Shown here: piece after piece, positions 17,684 to 28,844 of the stretch
Numbering within the stretch: the stretch's first letter is position 1
How the letters are laid out: the number at the start of each line of letters is the position of its first letter
Origin: Maridesulfovibrio frigidus DSM 17176
GTDB taxonomy: Bacteria; Desulfobacterota; Desulfovibrionia; Desulfovibrionales; Desulfovibrionaceae
Reading direction: 5' to 3'
NCBI RefSeq assembly: GCF_000711735.1
Contig: NZ_JONL01000011.1
Location: 28,408 to 92,407 of the forward strand
DNA length: 64,000 bases
The notes under the pieces: generated by a model
What the model was told of the DNA's origin: nothing
The model's database searches: none
Seen by the model: the letters and a program-made list of their open reading frames with translations, nothing else
Program-made: the position numbers and the translations under genes

Positions 17684-18379
17684 ATGGTTCCTACCGGCTT
17701 TCCAGACAAAGCAACCATAGCTGAAATAACAGCTAAAATGCTCATCGAAGTTGAAGCTGTCCGCTTCAGAGCTGATGAGCCTTTCAAATTTACCTCAGGC
17801 TGGGCCAGCCCGGTATATATTGACTGTCGTAAACTTATTTCCTACCCGCGCGTTCGTTCGACATTGATGGACTTCGGAGCTTCTGTCATTCTAAGAGACG
17901 TTGGCTTTGAATCCATCGACTGTGTTGCAGGCGGTGAAACAGCAGGTATTCCTTTCGCAGCATGGCTGTCTGAAAGACTGATGCTTCCTATGCAGTATGT
18001 ACGCAAAAAAGCGAAAGGTTTTGGTCGTGATGCACAGATCGAAGGCGATTTTAAGGAAGGCTCCAAAGTTCTTCTAGTTGAAGATTTGTCCACAGACGGA
18101 CGCAGCAAAGTTACTTTTGCTGAAGCTCTTCGTCGTGCCGGCGCAAACGTGACCCATACGTTTGTACTTTTCGAATACGGAATTTTCCCGAACTCAGAAC
18201 AGACTCTCGCTGATGCGGGTCTTGAAATGCTCTCACTGGCTAACTGGTGGGACATTCTGAATGTTTGTAAGAAAGAAAATTACTTTGATACCAAGTCCTT
18301 AGGCGAAGTTGAAAAGTTCTTGAATAATCCAGTAGAATGGTCTGGAGCTCATGGCGGAATTTCTACTTACCCAGAGTAA
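17684..18379 (+). CDS. pyrE: Orotate phosphoribosyltransferase
   Basis: Adds ribose phosphate from PRPP to orotate, giving OMP. The PRPP-binding signature is [14 protein letters not shown] and the substrate-side loop includes [10 protein letters not shown]. The 231-aa length is normal. AAAGGAG precedes the ATG. It is last in the TRAP-carbamoylase-pyrC-pyrE series, which gives imported orotate or dihydroorotate a direct way into UMP. A bidirectional terminator follows. Confidence 0.95.
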   Translation: MVPTGFPDKATIAEITAKMLIEVEAVRFRADEPFKFTSGWASPVYIDCRKLISYPRVRSTLMDFGASVILRDVGFESIDCVAGGETAGIPFAAWLSERLMLPMQYVRKKAKGFGRDAQIEGDFKEGSKVLLVEDLSTDGRSKVTFAEALRRAGANVTHTFVLFEYGIFPNSEQTLADAGLEMLSLANWWDILNVCKKENYFDTKSLGEVEKFLNNPVEWSGAHGGISTYPE

Positions 18380-18420
18380 AAGCTTTTTAGCCCTTTTCTT
18401 ACTTCTATATTCAAGTACAA

Positions 18421-18454
18421 AAAAACCCCGAATAACTAGTTATTCGGGGTTTTA
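18421..18454. terminator. Bidirectional terminator
   Basis: Perfect palindrome, ACCCCGAATAACTAG on the left mirrored by CTAGTTATTCGGGGT, with A5 and T4 flanks. It separates pyrE from the convergent chemoreceptor. Confidence 0.88.
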
Positions 18455-18479
18455 CTCATTTTAAGATAGGAGGATGTAT

Positions 18480-20534
18480 TTAAAAACGCTCGAAATCATC
18501 ACTTAGCCCCGCAGAGGGAAGAGCTTTAATCTTATTGCGAGAACTAGAGTTTATTTGATTGCGAACTAAACGTGAATCTCCACAATCGAAAAACAGCATC
18601 ATTTCACGAAGACTTTCCGCCTGACTTGCAAGTTCTTCTGATGTTGAAGCTACTTCTTCCGATGAAGAAGCACTTATCTGCGTTGCTCTTTCCACCTGAC
18701 TCACTGCCGATCCTATCTGCTGAATTGCTGAGTCCTGCTCTGCACAGGTTGCGTTGATCTCACTAATAAGTTCGGAAGTGCTCTCAATATCAGGGACAAG
18801 CTCATCAAGCATGACAACGGCTTGATCAGCGACAATGACAGTAGATGAAGAAAGCTCGCTAATTTCACTTGCGGCAGTACCACTTCTTTCAGCAAGTTTA
18901 CGAACTTCGGCTGCGACAACAGCAAATCCCTTACCATGCTCACCTGCTCGCGCCGCTTCAATAGCTGCGTTCAATGCAAGAAGATTAGTCTGGCGAGCAA
19001 TATCTTCAATGATGGTAATTTTATCAGCGATATTCTTCATGGCCGTAACAGCCTGAGTAACAGCACTACCACTTTCGCTAGCCTTAGCGGCAGCTTTGGA
19101 AGCAAGCGCTGCGGTCTGCTGAGAATTGTCTGAATTGCGCGCTATGGATGACGTTACTTCCTCAATGGCGGCGGAGAGCTCTTCAATAGATGCAGCTTGC
19201 TCAGTTGCCCCTTGCGATAAACTTTCAGAAGCAGAAGACAGTTCCTGACTACCAGCGGCAATATTATCAACAGCTCCATTTACACCGTAAACCACACTTC
19301 GGAGCTTCTCTACCATCTGTCCCATAGCTGAAAGCATGGAGCCAATTTCATCACACCCAGTGGACTCAACATCCTTACTCAAATCTCCATTCGCCATGGC
19401 AGAGGAGGTATCAACCGCCAAAGAAAGAGGCCGGACAATCAAACGCGCCAAAATAATACCAATCATTATAGCAAGTGCCATCGCGACACCGACACCTGTA
19501 AAAATAGCACCGTTTACCTGCATAAGACTGTTATTGAAAACGTCTTTCGCGCCCTCTTCAACCTGACCAATCATGGTGAACATTTCTTCACCTATGTTGT
19601 CTGCTTCAACATCGACTTTAAGAAGATCAACAAGAATATCATTATGCCTGTGTTGACTCGCAATTAGGATTGCAGCGGCAGGCTGGAGCTCTTGATCATG
19701 CACCTTATCAAGCCTGTTCACGGCATTACGCAAATTAAGGTCATTAACTTTAGTAATTATATTTCCATCGGCATTACCACCATTTAAAAGAGACTGTACG
19801 AAAACATCAAACTTCTTCAAAGTCGCTTCATACTTTTCCTCGAACTTATCAATATCAGCATCATCGGAGCTCTGTACTAATTCTTCCAAAGCAATTCTAG
19901 TTTCACCCATAATTACTTTAATTTCCATGACCATATCTGACCATGAAACTTCTGTGAAAAGTATTTCTTCCGCAGATCCGCCAGAATTGAGCCTACTTTC
20001 TATGTAATTAGAAATAGCAACTTCCAAAACTTCAGCCAGCTCTATTACTGAATTATAAGCTTCTTCAGTTTTTTCCATTGCAGCATTTCGTTCTTGGATA
20101 ACAATATATGATTCGAGCATTAGATCATTCATTTTTCTAACGCGGGGTTGAAATTCATTACTGTGAAAACTATCAGCTTTTTCGACAATTCTACGTAACT
20201 CAAGATCAGTGGTTGCATGTATTAATCCTGCTGGAGTTTCAGCTCCCTTCAAAATACCATCACTATACAAATCAAAATCTTCCACGAGTCTTTCATGCTC
20301 GGCCCAAACGTCTGCCACTCCGTCCTTATCTTCAGCGGAAAGCATTTCCATCAGCATTTGCATGTCAGTCCGAACAGAAATTTTCATCTCCATAGAAGCA
20401 TCAACAATCGAAGATGCAGCTACCATATGGCCTTGATAGTACTTAATACATATTCCAGTTACCAAAAAAAGTAATACAATAATCCCAAACCCACTCAAAA
20501 TCTTTGTGCCAATTCTAACATCACCTAATTTCAT
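18480..20534 (-). CDS. Methyl-accepting chemotaxis protein with helical sensor domain
   Basis: Chemoreceptor with a membrane helix near the N-terminus and a roughly 300-residue, entirely helical periplasmic region. The region appears to hold two related halves ([20 protein letters not shown] and [20 protein letters not shown]), which fits a helical bimodular (HBM) sensor. A second membrane helix is near residues 345-368, followed by HAMP and the standard signalling tip ([20 protein letters not shown]). The C-terminus is DDFERF, resembling a CheR/CheB tether pentapeptide. The ATG at 20534 is preferred over an upstream TTG because GGAG precedes it; this gives 684 aa. HBM receptors of other bacteria bind small carboxylates or purines; the ligand here is unknown. 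Confidence 0.92.
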   Translation of the reverse strand: MKLGDVRIGTKILSGFGIIVLLFLVTGICIKYYQGHMVAASSIVDASMEMKISVRTDMQMLMEMLSAEDKDGVADVWAEHERLVEDFDLYSDGILKGAETPAGLIHATTDLELRRIVEKADSFHSNEFQPRVRKMNDLMLESYIVIQERNAAMEKTEEAYNSVIELAEVLEVAISNYIESRLNSGGSAEEILFTEVSWSDMVMEIKVIMGETRIALEELVQSSDDADIDKFEEKYEATLKKFDVFVQSLLNGGNADGNIITKVNDLNLRNAVNRLDKVHDQELQPAAAILIASQHRHNDILVDLLKVDVEADNIGEEMFTMIGQVEEGAKDVFNNSLMQVNGAIFTGVGVAMALAIMIGIILARLIVRPLSLAVDTSSAMANGDLSKDVESTGCDEIGSMLSAMGQMVEKLRSVVYGVNGAVDNIAAGSQELSSASESLSQGATEQAASIEELSAAIEEVTSSIARNSDNSQQTAALASKAAAKASESGSAVTQAVTAMKNIADKITIIEDIARQTNLLALNAAIEAARAGEHGKGFAVVAAEVRKLAERSGTAASEISELSSSTVIVADQAVVMLDELVPDIESTSELISEINATCAEQDSAIQQIGSAVSQVERATQISASSSEEVASTSEELASQAESLREMMLFFDCGDSRLVRNQINSSSRNKIKALPSAGLSDDFERF

Positions 20535-20832
20535 ATGTATCTCCAAGGATGCATGATAATTTTATTACTAAACTTAAAAAGTCTTAACTGTTAAGAGCAA
20601 CAACTAACTCTATCAAGATACATGCTTTGATAAAAAAGTATTGTAACTTAACTATTTAACTAAAACGAAATTAATAAAAACTTAATTTAAGATATAGACA
20701 TATCCTATCGAACCAACTTCGAACAATAGATTATCTGAATTGCAAATTTATGTACATAAAAAACAATAACACCTTTTCTAGGAGGGATAAAAGACAGTAC
20801 GAGCGGAAGGGATAATATATTCTACTAATAAT
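20535..20832. other. A+T-rich intergenic region
   Basis: Upstream region of the chemoreceptor. No coding frame, tRNA or hairpin is convincing. An isolated AGGAGGGA near 20780 has no start codon with a usable frame after it. Confidence 0.5.
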
Positions 20833-20870
20833 AAAAAAAAGCGGCCCTGTAAGAAAACTTACAGGGCCGC
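20833..20870 (-). terminator. Terminator of the PBP1A transcript
   Basis: Perfect 13-bp stem GCGGCCCTGTAAG / CTTACAGGGCCGC, loop of four, U8 on the minus strand. Confidence 0.9.
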
Positions 20871-20927
20871 AGATATATCTAACAGCAAACTCCTTTCATT
20901 AAGAAAGGAAATCTTTAAAGCTATAGC

Positions 20928-23327
20928 CTAGAAGGTCTGCTTGAACAGATCTTCACTAGATGAACCACCACCTTCGGAATCGTCACCAGCGCCTCCAGCA
21001 GTTTTAGTCGGCTGTGTTCCTTCCTTAAATGGCAGAAAGAATGTCTTGGTTGATCCCGGACCAGCAAGCAGCCCGGAAGAAGCATCTACCTTCGCCATGA
21101 CAACTCCATCGGGCTGAGGAAAGTCCATGTATGGATAATCTTTCTCAACCTTCTTGCGATAGGCAACCCAGATTGGACTTGCTGCGCGTGAGCCTGTTTC
21201 ATATTTACCCATAGGAGTAAGCTGATCAAACCCAACAAACACGCCCGTCAATAAATACGGGGAAAAGCCCATATACCAAGCATCCTGTTCATTATTAGTT
21301 GTACCTGTTTTACCTGCAACCGGACGCCCGAGAGCTCTTGCTCTCCAACCAGTACCGTGCGCAACAACTTCTTTTAACAGGCTACACATTATGTACGCGG
21401 TTTGAGGACTAATAGCATCATGCACTTCAGGTTTGGATTCGTACAACTGCTCACCCCAAGGACTATTAACCGAAAGAACTAGTCTAGGTTTAATCCGAGT
21501 ACCACCACGAGCAAAAGCTGAATAAGCTTCAACCATATTAAGTAAAGTTACAGAACCAGAACCGAGCGCAACAGATAAATCGGCAGGAAAATCACCATCG
21601 AGACCCATCACTTTTGCGCGCTCAATAATCTTCTTAACACCCATTTTCTGAGCAAGCCTGATTGTTACCAGGTTTCTGGATTTTACAAGAGCGGTACGCA
21701 AAAGCGTAGGCCCATAAAATACGCCTTCAAAGTTTTGAGGCTTCCAGAGCTTACCGGCAACCATATCTGTGTAAACAAATGGAGCATCCATAAGAATTGA
21801 TGCAGTAGTAAATCCATTGTCCATTGCTGTGGAATAAACAACAGGCTTAAAAGCAGAACCAGGCTGTCTTTTAGCCTGAGTTGCGCGGTTGAACTGACTA
21901 CTGTGGAAGGAATAACCACCAACCATAGCTTTTACTTCACCAGATCGAGGGTCCATGGACACAAGCCCACCCTGAACAACCGGTCTTTGAACTAAGCCCA
22001 CAAGCCAGTTCAGTTCGCCAAGTTCCGGAGTATCAGGATCAACTTGGTTAAAGTTGACTTCACTACCGTCTTTAAAGAAAGCTTTAGTTAATTTAGCCCA
22101 AACGACATTGCCGACCTTCAATATTTTAGTCGCATCCTTAACGGGACGAACGTCTTCAGGAGCCTTACGTATATTAGGCTCACGGCACCACTTCATGCTG
22201 GTTACGGGCATTTTGGCAGTATATTTACCGAACTTAACCAGTGCTTCTTTTTTAGAAACTTTGGTCACCAGAACTTTAACCCATTTATCAGGTCTAAGGT
22301 CTGAGAATGGTATTACTTCAGAAGTCAAAAAGTTTGCATATTCTGCAGGAGTAAGCTCAGCCAAAGGACCGCGCCAACCGCGTCGAAGAGTCGAACTCTC
22401 AAGTCCATTTCTAACGGCAAGATCGGCAGCTTTCTGATGTTTTAAATCACATGAAGTAACAACATTCAGCCCGCCATTATATACTGTGTCCTCACCGTAC
22501 TGATCTATGAGCCAGCGTCTGACTTCTTCTAGATAGTACGGACCGGACTGCCATGATGGATCTTCCATACTTTTGTATACAAGCTGCTCATCTACAGCAT
22601 TATTGTACTCGTCCTTACCTATCCACCCCTGCTCATACATCTGACCAAGAACGTACAATTGACGAGCTCTTGCTTTTTCAGGGTGCTTATAAGGATCATA
22701 GCGACTTGGAGCCTGAGGAAGTCCTGCCAAAAGAGCAGACTCTGCAATAGATAAATCACCAACATGCTTAGCAAAGTAAATACGAGCCGCAGCTTCGACA
22801 CCGTAAGCTCCGGCACCAAGGTAAATTTGATTGAGATAAATTGTGAGGATTTCATCTTTTTCAAGATAATGCTCAAGTCTAAAAGCGAGGATAGCTTCTT
22901 TTATTTTTCGCTTATAGCTTTTTTCAGGAGTCAGAAGCAGTCTTTTAATTATCTGCTGCGTAACAGTACTTCCGCCCTGCCTGATGCCGCCAGTTCTGAG
23001 ATTGGCAACAAAAGCTCTCGAAATAGCAGAGAAATCAACTCCGTCATGCTCATAAAAAGATGCGTCTTCGGCTGCAAGAAAAGCTTTAGGAAGAAGTGGA
23101 GTCATCTCATCGATTCTAACCAAGTAGCGCTTTTCTTTATAGAAATAACCAAGCACTTTATTATCATGAGTGTAAACAGTCGTCACAAGTGGAGGACTGT
23201 AATCTGTGATATTTTTAAAACCTGGTAAATCTCTGGATGCCCAATAATAAAGACCAGCCATAGAAGAAATTCCGAGAATCCCTATCAGGAGCATTACTAT
23301 AAGACTAACTTTATAAACTTTCTTCAT
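20928..23327 (-). CDS. Penicillin-binding protein 1A
   Basis: Bifunctional class A PBP that polymerises and cross-links peptidoglycan at the outer face of the inner membrane. A single N-terminal membrane anchor (about 7-29) is followed by the GT51 glycosyltransferase domain (about 55-230), with catalytic AAEDASFYEHDGVDF and GGSTVTQQ. The transpeptidase domain has the nucleophile in PGSAFKP (Ser491), SRN in the second motif and KTGTT (Lys673). An OB-like insert lies between the two domains. The Ser/Gly/Glu-rich C-terminal tail looks disordered. It follows the ykgJ-like gene and purF on the same strand and ends at a strong terminator. Confidence 0.95.
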   Translation of the reverse strand: MKKVYKVSLIVMLLIGILGISSMAGLYYWASRDLPGFKNITDYSPPLVTTVYTHDNKVLGYFYKEKRYLVRIDEMTPLLPKAFLAAEDASFYEHDGVDFSAISRAFVANLRTGGIRQGGSTVTQQIIKRLLLTPEKSYKRKIKEAILAFRLEHYLEKDEILTIYLNQIYLGAGAYGVEAAARIYFAKHVGDLSIAESALLAGLPQAPSRYDPYKHPEKARARQLYVLGQMYEQGWIGKDEYNNAVDEQLVYKSMEDPSWQSGPYYLEEVRRWLIDQYGEDTVYNGGLNVVTSCDLKHQKAADLAVRNGLESSTLRRGWRGPLAELTPAEYANFLTSEVIPFSDLRPDKWVKVLVTKVSKKEALVKFGKYTAKMPVTSMKWCREPNIRKAPEDVRPVKDATKILKVGNVVWAKLTKAFFKDGSEVNFNQVDPDTPELGELNWLVGLVQRPVVQGGLVSMDPRSGEVKAMVGGYSFHSSQFNRATQAKRQPGSAFKPVVYSTAMDNGFTTASILMDAPFVYTDMVAGKLWKPQNFEGVFYGPTLLRTALVKSRNLVTIRLAQKMGVKKIIERAKVMGLDGDFPADLSVALGSGSVTLLNMVEAYSAFARGGTRIKPRLVLSVNSPWGEQLYESKPEVHDAISPQTAYIMCSLLKEVVAHGTGWRARALGRPVAGKTGTTNNEQDAWYMGFSPYLLTGVFVGFDQLTPMGKYETGSRAASPIWVAYRKKVEKDYPYMDFPQPDGVVMAKVDASSGLLAGPGSTKTFFLPFKEGTQPTKTAGGAGDDSEGGGSSSEDLFKQTF

Positions 23328-23414
23328 CTGTAAATCTCACAAGCCACCTAAATCGGCAGCTGATCAGGATAACAATTATTCAAAATTTGAAATTCATATT
23401 CGCAAACGCACAAA

Positions 23415-23942
23415 TTAATCAGGGTCGGAATCAAAACCCCATGCAATGCAGAGTTTTTCATGCATCTTTCTGGCTTTCACCAAAGAAACGTCGAGAGCCT
23501 TAAATAATTTACCCGTAGTTTTATTTTCTTGCTGAGCAAGGCACCCAGGAACTTCAAGAATGCTGATTTGTCCATTCTCACAAGTCCAGAAAGGAAACAG
23601 GCGGCAATAAAAGGGGCGAGCATCCTGAGGAATACGACATCCTTCAGGGCCTAAAAACAAACATTTTCCAAATTCATCCAACCCCAGACGGTAATGCGTC
23701 TCATCCTGAGGAAACAGCGCTCTCACAGTTCGGCGTTGATCTGGAAATAATCTCAGTAAATTTTCAATAAAAATGGCGGAATTCGGCTGTAAAACGAACC
23801 CGCCTAAATCGGGAGCGCACTCTAAAATGCGCTCCCGTTCAATTTTCGATATAGGAAAACAAAGATCTTCACATCCCGGAGTTAATTCGCAACATGTCGG
23901 ACCTTTAGCGGCACAACGTGCACAAACAAAAGGATCATTCAT
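23415..23942 (-). CDS. YkgJ-family cysteine cluster protein
   Basis: Small cysteine-rich protein of the YkgJ (Fe-S/Zn-chelating) family, function unknown. Cysteines lie in CARCAAKGPTCC, CEDLC, CLFLGPEGCRI, YCRLFPFWTC and PGCLA, as expected for a metal cluster. The ATG at 23942 is preferred; a GTG at 23954 overlaps the GGAG sequence itself, and a TTG at 23948 is also possible. It lies 27 bp past purF, so it is probably co-transcribed with it. The family is common in delta-proteobacteria. Confidence 0.82.
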   Translation of the reverse strand: MNDPFVCARCAAKGPTCCELTPGCEDLCFPISKIERERILECAPDLGGFVLQPNSAIFIENLLRLFPDQRRTVRALFPQDETHYRLGLDEFGKCLFLGPEGCRIPQDARPFYCRLFPFWTCENGQISILEVPGCLAQQENKTTGKLFKALDVSLVKARKMHEKLCIAWGFDSDPD

Positions 23943-23969
23943 AGACAAAAACACTCCGTATGATGGATC

Positions 23970-25361
23970 CTAGCATTTATCTTCCAGACACATTTTACCA
24001 CCACCTTTGCAAGGAGGAATAGGGTAATTGCCGTCAAAACAAGCTAGACAGTATGAATCCTTATCTTCTACGGATTCAAGCAATCCTTCGATTGAAAGGT
24101 AGTGAAGTGAATCAAGGCCGATGAAACGTGCGATTTCCTCTTCAGTACTATTGGCAGCGATAAGTTCACCTTTGGATGAAAAGTCGATCCCGTAATAACA
24201 AGGGAAGCGAATAGCAGGACAACTAACGCGCATGTGAATTTCACGTGCACCAAGTGCTCTCAACTCTTTAACTCTTGTACGAATAGTTGTTCCACGCACA
24301 ATAGAGTCTTCAATGATCATAATGCTCTTGCCCTTAATCATACTGCGGACAGGGTTAAGTTTCATCTTAACACTGAAGTCACGCATATCCTGCGAAGGCT
24401 GAATAAAAGTACGGCCAACGTAGTGATTTCGAATCATAGCAAGTTCAAGCGGCAATCCTGATTCCTGCGAATACCCGACTGCGGCATAGTTACCGGAATC
24501 CGGGAAAGGCATTACAAAATCAACATCCTGCGGCATTTCTTTGGCGAGTACTTTTCCCATTTTTTTGCGTCTTTCATAAACAACTTCATCAAAAATAATG
24601 GAGTCTGGACGTGCAAAATAAATAAGTTCAAAAATACACTGTCTTTTGGGAGTCTTGTCATCATATATATATGATTTCAGATTACCGTTTTCAACAACGA
24701 CCATTTCACCCGGTTTTACAGGACGAATAGATTCAGCGTCGATAAGATCAAAAGCACATGTTTCAGATGCAAAAACATAGTTATCACCAAGACGTCCAAT
24801 AACTAGAGGGCGGAAACCATGAGGATCTTTAACAGCAATCAGTTTGTCATTAGCTAAAATTAAGAGAGAGAAAGCACCCTTAACTTTTTTACAAGCCTTC
24901 ATGATCGCATCTTCGATGGTATTGCCATTGAGGTTCTTTGCAATCAGATGAACGAAAACTTCTGAATCCATGGTGGTCTGAAAAATAGACCCCTGCGATT
25001 CAAGCTCTTCACGTAGTTCCTTGGTATTAACAAGGTTTCCGTTATGGGCAATAGCAAGGCGTAAATCACCAAATCTTACGATGAATGGCTGGGCATTTCT
25101 AATAAGCGACGCACCAGTCGTAGAATAACGAACATGACCAATGGCTATGTTACCTTTCAGTTCTTTGCTCAAGTGACGTTCATTAAAAACGTCTCCAACA
25201 AGCCCCATGCCTTTCTGCTCACGAATCTGCTCGCCGTCCCAAGTGACGATTCCGGCAGATTCCTGGCCACGATGCTGCATTGCGTAAAGACCAAAATAGG
25301 TCATGCGCGCAGCTTCCGGATGATGATATATTCCAAAAAGTCCGCAGTATTCTTTTTTCAT
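23970..25361 (-). CDS. purF: Amidophosphoribosyltransferase
   Basis: First committed step of purine synthesis: PRPP plus glutamine gives phosphoribosylamine. The N-terminal nucleophile hydrolase domain would be exposed as Cys6 after removal of a short propeptide (MKKEY-CGLFG), as in B. subtilis-type enzymes. It also has GLYAMQHRGQESAG and the PRPP loop MIIEDSIVRGTT. C-terminal cysteines (CLACF, CKGGGKMC) could bind the Fe-S cluster of that enzyme class. The 463-aa length fits. It lies 75 bp downstream of carB with a hairpin in between. Confidence 0.96.
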   Translation of the reverse strand: MKKEYCGLFGIYHHPEAARMTYFGLYAMQHRGQESAGIVTWDGEQIREQKGMGLVGDVFNERHLSKELKGNIAIGHVRYSTTGASLIRNAQPFIVRFGDLRLAIAHNGNLVNTKELREELESQGSIFQTTMDSEVFVHLIAKNLNGNTIEDAIMKACKKVKGAFSLLILANDKLIAVKDPHGFRPLVIGRLGDNYVFASETCAFDLIDAESIRPVKPGEMVVVENGNLKSYIYDDKTPKRQCIFELIYFARPDSIIFDEVVYERRKKMGKVLAKEMPQDVDFVMPFPDSGNYAAVGYSQESGLPLELAMIRNHYVGRTFIQPSQDMRDFSVKMKLNPVRSMIKGKSIMIIEDSIVRGTTIRTRVKELRALGAREIHMRVSCPAIRFPCYYGIDFSSKGELIAANSTEEEIARFIGLDSLHYLSIEGLLESVEDKDSYCLACFDGNYPIPPCKGGGKMCLEDKC

Positions 25362-25380
25362 ATTTCCTGCTTTTGTATTA

Positions 25381-25414
25381 AAAAAGGAAAGGACCGGAGC
25401 GTTACGCCCGGTCC
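25381..25414 (-). terminator. Hairpin between carB and purF
   Basis: GGACCGG / CCGGTCC stem with a UUUCCUUUUU tail on the minus strand. It would end or attenuate the carB transcript before purF. Confidence 0.65.
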
Positions 25415-25436
25415 GTTAATTTCCAGTTTAGTAAAT

Positions 25437-28400
25437 TTAAATATCCATATTATGGTAGTGCTGCAAGCACCTTACATCAAGCCCTTTGCCACGGTGCTCT
25501 TTAATGGCCAAGGACATGGCATGTGCACCAGCAACTGTTGTTGTATACGCTAATCCGTATAACAACGCGGTCTGTCTGATTTGCTTAGAGTCACTTACAG
25601 TCTTTTTATCTGACGGCGTATTAATCAAAAGATCAATGTCGTTGTTTTTAATGTAATCAACAACATGTGGACGCCCTTCGTTCACTTTTAGAATCTTCTC
25701 ATTCTCAATACCCTTGGCACTGAGGAAGTCAGCTGTCCCGCCAGTAGCAAGAATCTTGAATCCAAGTTCCTTGAAAATCTCAGCAGTTGGAACAATGCCT
25801 TCTTTATCCCTGTCTTTAACAGAAATGAATACAGTTCCTTCTTCAGGAAGTTTTAGTCCTGCACCAAGCTGAGCTTTCATGAAAGCAAGTCCGGGCAGAA
25901 CATCCATTCCCATAACTTCGCCAGTTGAACGCATTTCTGGTCCAAGCTTAACATCAACATTCGGGAACTTGTTAAATGGAAATACGGCTTCCTTAACTGA
26001 GTAGAACCCTTCTTTGCGCATGGACCATGGGTCAAGATCGACAAGTTTTTCGCCGAGCATAACTCTGGTTGCCAATTTCGCAAGCTGAATACCTGTTGCC
26101 TTACTTACGAAAGGAACAGTCCTTGATGCTCTTGGGTTAACTTCAATGATGAAAACAACATTGTCCTTAACTGCGAACTGAATATTCATTAATCCGACAA
26201 TCTCAAGCTCTACTGCGAGAGCTACTGTCTGGCGCTCAATCTCTTTTACAATTTCAGGGCTAAGAGTATGAGGTGGCAAGACACATGCTGAGTCACCGGA
26301 ATGAATTCCAGCTTCTTCAATATGTTCCATCACGCCAGCAACATAAGTCTGCTCGCCATCTGAAAGAGCATCAACATCAACTTCAACAGCGTTCTCGAGA
26401 AACTTATCAATCAAAATTGGATGCTCAGGAGAAACAACCGATGCTTCGCGGAAGTATGATTCAAATTCATCATCACTCCAAACGATATCCATTCCACGTC
26501 CGCCAAGTACATATGAAGGACGAAGAACGAGCGGATAAGTAAGCTCAGTAGCAATCTTCTGTGCATCTTCAAGAGAACGTGCAGTTCCATTCGGTGGCTG
26601 CTTCAGATCAAGCTTATTAAGCATAGCCTGAAATCTTTCTCTGTCTTCTGCGCGGTCAATACTGTCTGGGGAAGTTCCCAGAATCTTGACTCCGGCTTTA
26701 AGCAACGGAATTGCGAGATTCAGCGGAGTCTGTCCGCCGAACTGAACAATGATTCCATCAGGTTTTTCAAATTCAATAATATTAAGCACATCTTCATAAG
26801 TAAGAGGCTCAAAGTAAAGTCTATCTGAAGTATCGTAATCAGTTGAAACTGTTTCAGGGTTTGAGTTAACCATAATAGACTTCACGCCCATCTCTTCTAG
26901 AGCAAACGCGGAGTGACAACAACAGTAATCAAATTCAATTCCCTGACCGATTCTGTTAGGACCGCCTCCCAGAATCATAACCTTGCGGCCTTCCATCTCT
27001 TCCGCTTCCTGCCCTGTTTCATACGTAGAGTAGAAATACGGAGTGTAAGCTTCGAATTCAGCGGCGCAAGTATCAACCAAGTAATATGTAGGGATAAGAT
27101 CAAGACTCTTTCTGAAGGTTCTGACTTCTTCTTCGCTCTGCTTCCATAGTGTAGCAAGCTGCGGATCAGAATACCCAAGCTCTTTCGCCTTCTTAAGCAT
27201 ATCAGGAATTTCAGGATTATCAGAGTACATGCCGACTTCGAGAGTGAACTTCTTAAGCTCTTCTTCAAAACGGACAAGCTCTTCACACTGATTCAAATAC
27301 CACGGATCAATCTTGGTAATATCGAAGACTTCTTCTACAGTAAATCCGCAGAGGAATGCATCGCGAAGTGCAAAAATACGTTTGGAGTTAGGCTTACGGA
27401 GAAGGCCTACTAACTCGTCACGGTCAATATTGCATGCTTCAAAATCTTTACCGAAACCGGGCATTCCGACTTCCAAAGAGCGTAAACCTTTTTGGAGCGC
27501 TTCTTTAAAAGTACGCCCAATAGCCATAGTCTCACCAACACTCTTCATTGCGGTGGTAAGGTAATCTTCAGCTCCAGGGAACTTCTCAAATGTGAAACGA
27601 GGGATCTTGATTACGCAATAGTCAATGGACGGCTCAAAGGAGGCCATTGTCTCACGGGTAATATCGTTTGGCAGTTCATCGAGAGTGTAACCAACTGCAA
27701 GCTTCGCGGCGATCTTTGCAATCGGGAAGCCTGTTGCTTTGGATGCAAGAGCTGATGAACGTGAAACACGAGGATTCATTTCAATGATTGCAAGCTCACC
27801 ATTCGCAGGGTTGATTGCAAACTGAACATTCGATCCACCGGTTTCAACACCGATTTCACGCATGATCGCAAGAGATGCATCTCTCAAAATCTGATATTCA
27901 ACATCCGTAAGGGTCTGAGCTGGAGCAACTGTTATAGAGTCTCCAGTGTGAACGCCCATCGGATCAATATTTTCAATAGAACAAATAATTACGCAGTTAT
28001 CTTTCGTGTCGCGCATGACTTCAAGCTCGTATTCTTTCCATCCGAGAATGGATTCTTCGAGCATGACTTCGTTTTGGAGACTTGCGTTAATCCCCTGCAT
28101 GGCGATATCTTCAAGATCATCCATATTATAGGCAACGCCACCGCCAGTTCCACCTAAGGTGAAAGCGGGACGAATAATAATAGGGAAGTCAATTTTTTTA
28201 CCCCAGTAACGAACATCATCAATATTGCGAGCAATACCGCTGAATGGAACTTTGAGGCCGATCTTTTCCATAGCTGCACGGAAAAGCTCTCTACTTTCTG
28301 CCTTTTCGATGACATCAACAGAAGCACCGATAAGTTCTACTCCGAATTTTTCCAGAATTCCCATCTCAGCAACTGCTAGCGCAGTATTCAGGGCTGTCTG

Positions 28401-28676
28401 ACCGCCAAGAGTAGGTAGCAAGGCATCAGGTCTTTCCTTTTCAATGATCTTCGCTACAGTTTCTGGCTCAATAGGTTCAATGTATGTTCGATCCGCGAGA
28501 TGTGGATCAGTCATAATTGTTGCAGGATTTGAGTTAACGAGTATAACTTCGTAACCTTCTTCCTTAAGTGCTTTAAGAGCCTGAGTGCCGGAATAATCGA
28601 ACTCACAGGCCTGGCCGATCACAATCGGCCCGGAGCCGATGAGCATAATTTTCTTGATATCAGTGCGTTTAGGCAT
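25437..28676 (-). CDS. carB: Carbamoyl-phosphate synthase large subunit
   Basis: Makes carbamoyl phosphate from ammonia (delivered by CarA), bicarbonate and two ATP, for pyrimidines and arginine. Both ATP-grasp halves are complete: the first begins [20 protein letters not shown] and the second [20 protein letters not shown]. The C-terminal regulatory (MGS-like) domain contains [13 protein letters not shown]. The ATG at 28676 is preferred over an upstream GTG, with GGAG just before it; this gives 1079 aa, the usual length. carA is not adjacent. No regulatory leader is recognised in the 168 bp before feoA. Confidence 0.97.
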   Translation of the reverse strand: MPKRTDIKKIMLIGSGPIVIGQACEFDYSGTQALKALKEEGYEVILVNSNPATIMTDPHLADRTYIEPIEPETVAKIIEKERPDALLPTLGGQTALNTALAVAEMGILEKFGVELIGASVDVIEKAESRELFRAAMEKIGLKVPFSGIARNIDDVRYWGKKIDFPIIIRPAFTLGGTGGGVAYNMDDLEDIAMQGINASLQNEVMLEESILGWKEYELEVMRDTKDNCVIICSIENIDPMGVHTGDSITVAPAQTLTDVEYQILRDASLAIMREIGVETGGSNVQFAINPANGELAIIEMNPRVSRSSALASKATGFPIAKIAAKLAVGYTLDELPNDITRETMASFEPSIDYCVIKIPRFTFEKFPGAEDYLTTAMKSVGETMAIGRTFKEALQKGLRSLEVGMPGFGKDFEACNIDRDELVGLLRKPNSKRIFALRDAFLCGFTVEEVFDITKIDPWYLNQCEELVRFEEELKKFTLEVGMYSDNPEIPDMLKKAKELGYSDPQLATLWKQSEEEVRTFRKSLDLIPTYYLVDTCAAEFEAYTPYFYSTYETGQEAEEMEGRKVMILGGGPNRIGQGIEFDYCCCHSAFALEEMGVKSIMVNSNPETVSTDYDTSDRLYFEPLTYEDVLNIIEFEKPDGIIVQFGGQTPLNLAIPLLKAGVKILGTSPDSIDRAEDRERFQAMLNKLDLKQPPNGTARSLEDAQKIATELTYPLVLRPSYVLGGRGMDIVWSDDEFESYFREASVVSPEHPILIDKFLENAVEVDVDALSDGEQTYVAGVMEHIEEAGIHSGDSACVLPPHTLSPEIVKEIERQTVALAVELEIVGLMNIQFAVKDNVVFIIEVNPRASRTVPFVSKATGIQLAKLATRVMLGEKLVDLDPWSMRKEGFYSVKEAVFPFNKFPNVDVKLGPEMRSTGEVMGMDVLPGLAFMKAQLGAGLKLPEEGTVFISVKDRDKEGIVPTAEIFKELGFKILATGGTADFLSAKGIENEKILKVNEGRPHVVDYIKNNDIDLLINTPSDKKTVSDSKQIRQTALLYGLAYTTTVAGAHAMSLAIKEHRGKGLDVRCLQHYHNMDI

Positions 28677-28806
28677 GAACTCCACCCAAATATGGTTTGA
28701 GATATTATCTTTAGGACTTTTTTAGTGACAGAAAGGCATAAAACATTCCTCGAAGATGAGCAAGTCTCGAATACCCCTCTTTTCTAGTATATTTACGGAT
28801 TGTACA

Positions 28807-28835
28807 TTGACAAACATTCTAAATGAATTTAAATA
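28807..28835 (+). promoter_or_regulatory. Sigma-70-type promoter of feoA
   Basis: TTGACA at 28807-28812, 17-bp spacer, TAAATA at 28830-28835. The feoA ATG (28845) is only nine bases after the -10, so the transcript would be nearly leaderless. The overlapping AATGAATTTAAATATCAATT is loosely palindromic and could be a Fur-type site, but the match is weak. Confidence 0.65.
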
Positions 28836-28844
28836 TCAATTGCA

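Noticed and set aside
25437..28844. Purine or pyrimidine riboswitch or attenuator before carB
   Set aside because: No conserved core or terminator is visible in the leader.
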